64,000 nt of DNA. It comes from Plantago ovata. Lineage: Eukaryota; Streptophyta; Magnoliopsida; Lamiales; Plantaginaceae. A program made the translations under genes and the position numbers. This document shows positions 56,635 through 64,000 of this stretch, piece by piece. Location of the stretch: the NCBI GenBank assembly GCA_028274465.1, contig CM051455.1, positions 98,774,365 through 98,838,364 on the forward strand, given 5' to 3'. The first letter of the stretch is position 1. Each line of letters starts with the position of its first letter. The notes beneath the pieces are model-generated. The model was not told where the DNA came from, searched no databases, and saw only the letters and a list, made by a program, of their open reading frames with translations.

Positions 56635-57183
56635 ATTTGTTTGTAGATGACTGATAACAACCCTCAAGCGACAAGCCCCAACCAATATAAGTACAGAAAT
56701 ACATATATGTATGTATTTCTGAGATGCTTTCCATAGGGTGCTTTAATTCTGAATTTTCATTGCGTTTTCTTGTATTGGCGACCTCGTCTTACAGACTCAG
56801 ATTAGAGTAAGCCTATGGTTATGACTTACTGCATATTGTATCTAGCGACCTCGATAGGTACAGTATGTAGGGCATCGGGTTAAATTAGATTTAACAACCA
56901 AGAGTTGCGTGACGCAATTGGATAGTCCTACCGGTCATATTATGCTATGCGACCAGCCCCCGTTGGAGTATAGCATAGTATGGATTTGGATCTTGGCCAC
57001 TACGGTAACTTGTTGGACATTACCCGTATGTTTGTTGTGGGGGCAAGCATATGTGAAAATAGTGGGAGCTAAACAGCTAAAGGACCTTGTTGTTTAGTTA
57101 TGTTGACTGTGTATTTAGAAATAATATTTCAATAGTTGATTTATTAGTTTCGTTCTATATTATTTCTCCTTAGGATATTAGAA

Positions 57184-57611
57184 ATGGCTATACCGTCCTC
57201 CGAGCTTGTTGCCAACTTGGAGTTGCAAAAGCTAACAGGACCAAACTACGTGGATTGGATCCATGAGGTACGAAAGGTGCTATGGTACAATGAGGTTGAG
57301 TACGTCTTGGACGAACCTATCCCTCCACCTCCCACTGAATTCACTACGGCAGCCTATGATTGCTATTATGAATTGGAAGTGGAAAGGGCCGAGTTTGTAA
57401 AGAACTTGTTGCTGAATGCTATGTCTGACAATATGGTTGGACCATGTCGAGACAAGGAACCATATGAGATTGTGAAATATCTCTCCTCATTCTTGGATAC
57501 TCCAAGGATGTGTGAAGGGTTCGAAGCTATCAAGATCATGCTTATCAAAAGGCTTGGGACAGAAGAGTTGTCGCCTGAACAAGTCAAGTCATTGATTGAC
57601 TTCCTCTTTGT
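57184..57611 (+). pseudogene. Copia-3 Gag N-terminal fragment
   Basis: ATG 57184 opens AIPSSELVANLELQKLTGPN, YVDWIHEVRKVLWYNEVEYV and LDEPIPPPP, intact for 143 codons and almost identical to Copia-2 Gag. After SLIDFLF the sequence no longer matches Copia-2 (which continues QLVGYGLELEAKAS); the residual ORF to 57642 is chance. The break is a truncation or recombination point. Confidence 0.88.
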
Positions 57612-58326
57612 TAGGAAACTTGTATTTTTGATGAGCAATTAATCATGCTAAATTAAGAACAGTCCAGTAACTAGTACTCTTGAGGTCCATAGGATTTTAG
57701 AATTTTTAAAGGACATTGTAATAGAGGAACGTTTGCTGATGACTTAGATAGGTGTTAGATAAGTTTTTATCCAGGTGGATGACGTACTTTAATTTCTGTG
57801 AAGAAGTTAATTTATTGACACTTTAGCGTATGATGTATTTTATTTTCTGAAAAGAAAATATCTTATTGATGCTTAGCTTTGATGTAACTTATTTTCTGAA
57901 AAGAAAATGACCTATTGAAGCATTTGCTGAAGATGTATTTTGTTTATTATAAACAAATTATTGAAGCAAATAAGAAACCGGTCAGAATCTTGAAGACTTT
58001 TGAAGATCTGAAGACTTGAAGACTTGAAGACTTGAAGATTGCTGAAGACTGGTAAGGCACGTGTTGCTCAGAAAGTGAAATTTTCAGCAACAGCATTGCA
58101 TAAGTGAAAATCTGAAAGACAGAGTAGGTTGTGCTTGCTGAAACTGAGAATAAACACTTGTTGATAAACATATGTGACCTGTTGCTGAATGTACGTGATT
58201 TTGCGCTCCATTGTAACTGTTTGAATTCTATTCAAAGGTGCATTTAATGCAAAGCTTACACGCGAAGGACATAAAGACTAGAAGACAAACAAAGGTTGCT
58301 GCTGAAAGTACAAAAGCAAGATTGTT
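57612..58326. other. Unclassified repeat fragment with tandem hairpin units
   Basis: No ORF. Contains the 49-bp tandem array (57790-57957), short GAAGACTT repeats (58008-58040) and a segment 58168-58322 related to 32306-32460. Probably the 3' internal/LTR region of an old LTR element; family not identified. Confidence 0.45.
57790..57957. repeat. Four tandem units of about 49 bp, each with a hairpin
   Basis: Stems: TAATTTCT/AGAAGTTA loop GTGA (57790-57809), TATTTTCT/AGAAAATA loop GAAA (57841-57860), ATTTTCT/AGAAAAT loop GAAA (57891-57908), TTTGTTTA/TAAACAAA loop TTA (57939-57957). Unit starts are 49-51 bp apart. Confidence 0.75.
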
Positions 58327-60084
58327 GAAGGGTAATTCGTGTTTCTTTCTAAGTTCGCAATGAATCGCTATTCTAAGTCTTTCTAGTTCTTCTTCTTGTA
58401 GTGTCCCTCTAAGGTATGAAATGAGCCTTCTTGTAGCTTCCTCGTACCTGAAATAGACTAGAGGGGGGGGTTAGTGTCTCTTGCCCGGTCTGTAAGGTAT
58501 CAGACCGGAGAGGCGACTTTACGAGTAGGGAGTTGTGAGGCTTCCCTAGTAAGAGTAGTGAAAGTGGTGCTCGGGTGGCGTAGTTAATGCTTACTGTTGA
58601 GGAGTAAATGAGGCCCTTTTATACTTGAGACCCTTCATCTTCAGGTCGTGTAGGATCACGCCACGTGTACGGCCAGGATTGAGGCCTTCCTCGGCCCAGG
58701 CCCATTAAGGAGGTCCGTGGGCCTTGGCCCAGGAGAGCAACCATGGCTGGTCGCTCTGTGGTCCTCGTGCCTTCCTTGTGCGTGGGTAATGCGAGTAGTG
58801 TCATGCTCAGTTTCTGTCAAGGAGCGTTATCTTGACGTAAGGCCTCCTCGAGCCCGAGAGAGATGCTCCTCGAGCCCACTGGCAGCTTTGTCCTTGAGAG
58901 GAGCTTATTTTGAGGGTTGTCCTCCCAGTGATGGTCGGACCCTATGTTGGTCGATCCACACCTTAGTGACATACTTGGGTGTGGTTGTGCCCCTTGAGGG
59001 ACGGCCTATGATGCTTTGTCGCGCTCTTAGACCGCTCCAGTTCGTACATGCGGACTGGACATATTTCAACCCTAACATATGTCCCCCTAGTTTCCAAGTA
59101 TCTTTGTAGAAGATGGTTGAGGAACTATGTTGAAGTAGAGGTCGAGCAGAGCCTCGATTAGTAGCGGGCGAAAAAAGATTTCCGTATTCGCACCTTGGTA
59201 GCTTTCCCTCCTCCTATCTCTCCCTCCCCCCCCTTTTTATAGGGTGCGAGCAGACGTTGCTCGGACCTTATGAAAAGAGGTATTTTTGCTGGGAAAAGAT
59301 CGGATCCGGGTAAGTATTCCTTAGTGGAATGGAATGACTTCCTGCCGCTTTTTTGCTTGCAAAGTATCTCGCGGAGAGATACTTGTGTAAAAGGAATCTC
59401 GATGAGAGATGTATTCATGTTTTTGCTAGCAAAGTATCTCGCGGAGAGATACTTGTGTAAAAGGAATCTCGAGGAGAGATGTATTCATGTTTGTGCTAGC
59501 AAAGTATCTCGCGGAGAGATACTTGTGTGAAAGGAATGGAATGACTTCCTGCCACTTTTTTGCTTGCAATGTATCTCGCGGAGAGATACTGGTGTAAAAG
59601 TAAGAGTGATCTCGAGGAGGGCAGCTCCTCGATCCCCTGACACGTGGCCGTCGATTTTCCGTGGTTCTGAGATTTTTCGCGATGTTGTTCCGAGGAGGAC
59701 AGATCATGGTCGTCGACCTTTCTTTGTATGTCTCGAGCAGGACCGTGCTCGCGCCGCGAGTTGATTACCGTGGTCAGGTAATTCGTTCTGGGTTTGAGAG
59801 CGTGTTCGGGCCGGAGCGGGAGCGCGGAGGGCAAAATAGGAAATTCGCCCGGCGGCGGCGATCTGGACCGTTGATCTTTGACACGTGGTCGGTCCGGATG
59901 GCGCGAGGGGCAGCGACGTTTCAAATTCCTCGGATACCCTTCTATAAATAGGTGAGGACCGAATTCGTTTTTCACTTTCTGGAGCGCGAGGAGTACTACC
60001 GGTGATCAGAACGCAACTTTCAGCCGAAGTTTCTTCTTTTCCGGTTTCTTTTCAGGCTTCCAACTTCTACCAACTTATAAACAA
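58327..60084 (+). promoter_or_regulatory. Upstream/promoter region of the spliced gene, possible LTR
   Basis: Begins TGTTGAAGGGT directly after the older repeat, a plausible LTR start; AACCCTAACA at about 59066-59075 is a possible but unproven LTR end. CCGGTCTG/CAGACCGG inverted repeat at 58485-58508. The 70-bp hairpin array is at 59362-59631. TATAAATA at 59943-59950 predicts transcription from about 59975. No ORF in this stretch is credible. No primer site could be recognised, so LTR limits are undecided. Confidence 0.5.
59362..59631. repeat. 70-bp tandem array of perfect hairpins upstream of the TATA box
   Basis: AAGTATCTC-GCGGA-GAGATACTT at 59362-59384, 59432-59454 and 59502-59524 (exact 70-bp period), with a shorter fourth GTATCTC-GCGGA-GAGATAC at 59571-59589. 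A second small dyad ATCTC-GATGA/GAGGA-GAGAT lies in each full unit. A last dyad CGAGGAG/CTCCTCG at 59613-59631 closes the array. Confidence 0.88.
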
Positions 60085-60734
60085 GTAAGTTTCCGGTTCT
60101 TTGCTTCTAATTTCTTGCCTTAATTTCTTCCTTTCGCTTGAATTTCTTGCATTTGCTGCTCTGTTTTCCTTTCGTTGTTGCTCTTTCGTTTTTGTTTCTG
60201 ATTTCTTTCTCCCGGAATGTTGTCATTTGAGTAATGACTGGTAGATTAACGCCTGAGAATGGCATTGGACTTAAAAAACAGTAAATGGACTTGTAACCGG
60301 ACTTTAACGGAATCGATCTGTACCGATTTGGCTCGCATGGCCGTAGAAGTAGCTCCCTGTTAATTATGCCTTTATTTTCTTTCCAGTATACCCCTTGTTG
60401 CTTCCTCATTAGCGTATTGTTGTAGAAATAGCCGTAGGAAGTTACTCGGGCGGTTGGTCGCTCTTCGCTTTCTGTATATGCATGTGCTCGCTCCTGTTTA
60501 GCTGTATATTCATGTGGTCGTGCTGCTCGCTTTGAGCGGTTGGTCGCTCCTTGTATGCTACTCGATCCCTCTTTATTTCTTGCTGTAGAGTAACTTCTTG
60601 CCTATTTGTGCCGTTTCTTTCATTTTTTTGTGAGATTTATCTCCGTTCGGGAGGTCGAGCATAATCAATACACATAAACGGACCTCTCGGACTATCACCA
60701 CCCATCCTTACTATTTTTCTGGCCTACCTTTTAG
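60085..60734 (+). other. Predicted 5'-untranslated intron
   Basis: Donor AA|GTAAGT at 60085 and acceptor CTACCTTTTAG ending at 60734, two bases before the ATG at 60736, preceded by a pyrimidine-rich tract. Sequence between is T-rich and without coding signs, as plant introns are. Leader introns just before the start codon are common in plant genes. Predicted from sequence only. Confidence 0.5.
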
Positions 60735-60735
60735 G

Positions 60736-63700
60736 ATGTCCGAGAGCGACGACAGCCAAAACCGTAACGACGCTCTTGACTACGGGAGCGGCCAGGATAC
60801 GTCCGAGGAGACGTCCATATCGACTACCTTCCTGGATGAACTCTCCTCCGATCATGAAGAACCGGCTCCTGAGATCGAGGAGGTCGAGGATGGGGATAGT
60901 GAGGAAGGAGAAGAAGATGACTCCGAGGAGGAGCAAGAGGAGGATGAGTACCGCCTGGAGGTTCGAAAACGGCGGAGAACCGACGAAAGTTTCATCGATG
61001 ACAGGACCGAGGCGCAAGGGGGTCCTCCCGAGACAGGCGTTCCGGCCGCCATCATAACTCAAGCCGCCCAGGTATTCGGGCGTGACTATGGCGTCCGAGG
61101 TAGTCTCGACCCGACTCCCATCCGGATCGAGAACATGGACGATACCGAGCAGCCTACTCCAGAGCTTGCTTGGTTCGAGGAGGGAGAACACTCCTTCCAG
61201 GAGGGCCAACGTGAGGAGACCGAGCGGCCCTCCCCATCTCGAGTACGCAGGTCCGATCTGCCCGTGCAAACAGTTCGTCGCACGGTTATCAGCAGCGACG
61301 ATGATTCTCTGGAGTTGATAGGGGATCTCCACGGGAATGAAGCTGGTCCGAGCCGCAGTTTTCCCTCTCCTTCCTTTTCTGGGATGAATAGGAACGCGGA
61401 GCGAGAGCTGCTTATCCAAGAGCAGTATGGTTTCGACGACTTGATTCCCTATGAGACCATCGATCCGACCCAGATCGATTTTAGTTTCCCTGCACCAAGT
61501 AATGTAAAACCTCCCCATCCGATCGAAGAGGCCGAATGGGAGCGTGCCAAAGCTGCCCTTGATCGTGACAGTAAACGTAAGCGGGGCGAGGAGGTATTGA
61601 TTTCGGATGATGATGAGGAAGTTGTCCACGCACCGGGTAAAGCCCCGAAGAGATCGAAGAAGAAGGCTTCTCGATCTAGAAAGAAGACTGTTGAGCCCGA
61701 GGAGGCCGCCAAAGTGACCGTGGCCAATGTGAAGAAGTTCACGCGAGGAGCTAAGGATGTTGACCTCCCCGATCCCCAGGGTGAGAAAAATGAGGACGGA
61801 TTGATCCCGACGACTGCCTCCACGGTCAAAAAGGAGGAGATATCGGCCCTTCGCCAAAAATATCGGTTGAGCAAGAGGAAGATAGACATCCTCGTTCCTC
61901 GTCCCGATCAGACTTTTTACAATGCACCGCCAGGTTATATGGCTGTGCATCTTTTGACGCTGGATCGAGGATGGATCCTTCCTTTCTGCGATCCTTTCAA
62001 GGAGATTATCAATCAACTGGGCCTCGCTCCGTGGCAGCTCCTTCCTAGTGCCTTTGGCACTCTAATTTGTTTCGGGGTGCTCTGCAAGAAGCTCGGGATC
62101 CCGGTGAACTTCCATAATTTCAACCAGCTCTTCAGGGTATCGATGAGCTCCGGGAATAAATTTTTCTATTATTTCAACACTCGGCCCGGGCTTGGGTTCA
62201 TCGTGGACGCTCCGTCCTCCTCGGGCTACAAGTGGTTCCATCGGTATATTTATGTAAAGAAGAAGAAGCTCCCCGGTATGAGCGACTCTGACGTGGAGTG
62301 GGGAGTGCCCAAGCACTTTTATCGAGGACCTATCTCTGATCGGTACCCTCACCCTGTTGAGTTCGACCCTTGGGTTCAGGCGCTCGAGGAGAAAAATGCC
62401 AACGAGGACCCGGAGAAGTACTTTTACTGGGGGTTGGTGTTGCAACCGCTCCCTTATCTGGCCGGTCTGTCCTCGCCTGTCTACACGGGTTATAAGGACT
62501 CGGGCCACACTGACGATCTCCTCTTCGGTAACTAGTTCGAGGACCCCTTTGTGTTTACTTGTGTTTTTGACTTGTGTTTTTACTCCGTTTTTCCTGTATC
62601 GAATGTCCTTGCTATTCGCGCTTGCTAACCATTTATCCTCTTCGATCTTGCAGAGTACTGGTTCACTTGGATCATGTCAAAGACGTTGGAAGCCAAGGAG
62701 GAGCAAAGGCGCAAACAGCGATTGGCTGGTAAGACCACGAAGATCCTCGGGTCTTTGGACATTAGCCATCCTAAGAACGCCGCGGAGCATCGAGACGCAC
62801 TGGCTAAGGAGGGGCTCGCGACAATCGAGGACCCCTTGGAGGCTGTTAAGAGAAAGGCCACGGAAGATGCGGCCGCTGCCAAGAAGACCGGGGAGGCCGA
62901 TCAAGGTAACCCGAAGAAGCGTCCTAAGGATCGGGCTCCTCCTGCAAAAAGAGCCGGCGCGAAGAGGCTTTTGAACTTGGGCGCGAGCGACCAGCCTGCT
63001 CGCAAGAAGGGGACGGCCGCTCTGGATGTCGACCGCGAGGCCGAAATAAAGCGTTTCGTTCAGATGTCCGAGCTGGATCGCGCTCATGAATTGAGCCTCT
63101 GCGCTCTTCAGGTAAATTTTATACGAAATTTTCACAAGTATAGTTTGTTTCCTTCTCGCTTTTGCAAAATCTGACTTCTTCGAACTGTTGCAGCTCGAGC
63201 ATATCAAGGAGGCGTACGCTAATGTTGCAGCGGATCGCTCCGACATAGGCCAAGTGATCGAGGAGCTGGAGAAGACGGTGGCGGCCGAAAAGGCAAAGGC
63301 CCAGGTGGCGAACGAGGAGGTGCGCAAGTCCCATGAGAATGTGGACCAGCTCGAGAGGGAATTGGCCAGGGAGAAGCAGAGGGCCCTGAGTTACAAAGGC
63401 GGGTACTCCACTCTGTCGCAATGTATGCAAAAATTCAAGGACAGTGTGCTATCCTTCCTCGTCGGTAGTCGGCTCGAGACAGCCCGGGACTTCATGGAGT
63501 CCGCCACTTACAAGCTGGCTACCCAGGACATCAGGGACACCGCTCGCGAGGAGGGTTTCTTCTCCTGCATCGGGCAGCTGAAGAGGGTGAAGCTGCTTCC
63601 TGAGGATTTTGATGTGGATGCTCGAGATGACATGCATGCTGGGAGGCGCGATGACATGACCCGGTATCCCGATGAGATCCCTAGCGATGAGATGCATCAT

Positions 63701-64000
63701 GCATGCGAGTTCGGGGAGCTTGTTACGGATCCGGATGTGCCTTACCCTAGTAAGCCTTCATATCTCCCCCGGTGGGTCCCCGAATGCATCCGGGCCGGTC
63801 TCCTTCTTCCGTTCGAGAAGGCTCCTCTCCGAAACGCCAATTGGATTCAGCTGAACAAACCGGTGATGGGGCGCGGAGAGGGCTTTGTGGAGCCGGAGCT
63901 GACCGCCCATGCTGGTGCTATAAGGGAGGCGCGCGAGAAAGGTGGCGACGCGACTTTGCACAACCCGAACAGCCCTCCTCGAGCCGGTGCCTCAACGAGC
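60736..64000 (+). CDS. Spliced gene: acidic, NLS-rich protein with Transposase_28-like ('putative gypsy-type transposon') domain and coiled coil; 3' end outside window
   Basis: Predicted exons 60736-62527, 62654-63111 and 63194-64000+; introns 62528-62653 (G|GTAAC...TTGCAG) and 63112-63193 (CAG|GTAAAT...TTGCAG). Splicing removes the stop at 62533 and gives 1019 open codons to the window edge. N-terminus is highly acidic (EEGEEDDSEEEQEEDEYR), then basic NLS-like KAPKRSKKKASRSRKK. Residues about 370-560 carry RQKYRLSKRKIDILVPRPDQ, then PPGYMAVHLLTLDRGWILPF, GLAPWQLLPSAFG and FGVLCKKLGIPV, the pattern of the plant Transposase_28 family. Exon 2 is basic and Lys/Ala-rich; exon 3 begins with a heptad-rich coiled coil (VIEELEKTVAAEKAKAQVAN) and ends Pro/Arg-rich. 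No catalytic motif. Intact frame and clean splice sites suggest a young or constrained gene. Best guess: ORF1 of a TAT-clade (Ogre/Retand-like) element; a domesticated gene is the alternative. Confidence 0.6.

Noticed and set aside
58327..59075. Complete LTR bounded by TGTTGAAGGGT and AACCCTAACA
   Set aside because: Ends are only loosely inverted, no primer site follows and the TATA box lies outside; kept as an undecided possibility in the upstream region.
60724..62016. 430-codon open frame on the minus strand
   Set aside because: Antisense to exon 1 of the spliced gene; codon bias of the acidic/basic repeats keeps the opposite frame open. The protein has no family pattern and the plus strand has domain and splice evidence.

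Overview
This is a piece of flowering-plant nuclear DNA made almost entirely of nested LTR retrotransposons. No single-copy cellular gene is evident. The plant origin rests on the element families (a Tekay-type chromovirus with a C-terminal chromodomain, Athila-type Ty3/Gypsy sequences, Ty1/Copia elements of Tork/Angela style) and on primer-binding sites matching plant initiator tRNA-Met and tRNA-Asp. I do not name a species.

Layout. (1) Positions 1-32303 are one Tekay-like chromovirus whose 5' part lies outside the window. It is split twice: by a minus-strand Copia element (Copia-1, 623-10854, TSD AGGTG) and by an Athila-related element (A, 13606-29146, TSD GGACT). A is itself split by a second Athila-related element (B, 15714-21925, TSD GTTAC). 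Removing the insertions rejoins each reading frame. (2) 32304-46916 is an older unclassified sequence containing a third Athila-related element (C, 32669-46632, TSD TGAAG). C is interrupted by a decayed minus-strand Copia element (Copia-2) whose 5' LTR is missing; the break lies at a TA microsatellite. (3) 46917-53547 is a rearranged block: an Athila-type LTR plus primer site (D) joined head-on to an inverted Athila fragment (E) that carries integrase, RNase H and the end of reverse transcriptase. A solo Copia LTR (51178-53288, TSD AAAAC) sits in the RNase H part. (4) 53548-57611 is the 5' part of a plus-strand Copia-3. (5) 57612-58326 is an unclassified fragment related to 32304-32460. (6) 58327-64000 carries a TATA promoter and a spliced gene for an acidic, NLS-rich protein with a 'putative gypsy-type transposon' (Transposase_28-like) domain and a coiled coil. 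It runs off the window end and is most likely ORF1 of a large Ty3/Gypsy TAT-clade element, or a gene derived from one.

How the parts relate. A and B encode only Gag-protease (A also carries a broken extra ORF) and have no reverse transcriptase or integrase, so they look like TR-GAG-type non-autonomous elements. E shares their long non-coding tail and represents an autonomous Athila pol of the kind that could serve them. Copia-1, -2 and -3 share leader structures although their LTRs differ.

The most interesting material is non-coding. Several families carry reiterated hairpins whose stems change by compensatory substitution while loops or spacing stay fixed: a four-hairpin array in every Copia leader; GCG-N3-CGC dyad arrays in Athila-type LTRs that gain and lose units between the two LTRs of one element; hairpin plus polypurine cassettes repeated three to four times in Athila tails; a TTTAAAC heptamer plus hairpin at the Gag-protease end; and 49-bp and 70-bp tandem hairpin arrays near 57.8 and 59.4 kb. 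All identities and pairings were judged by eye.
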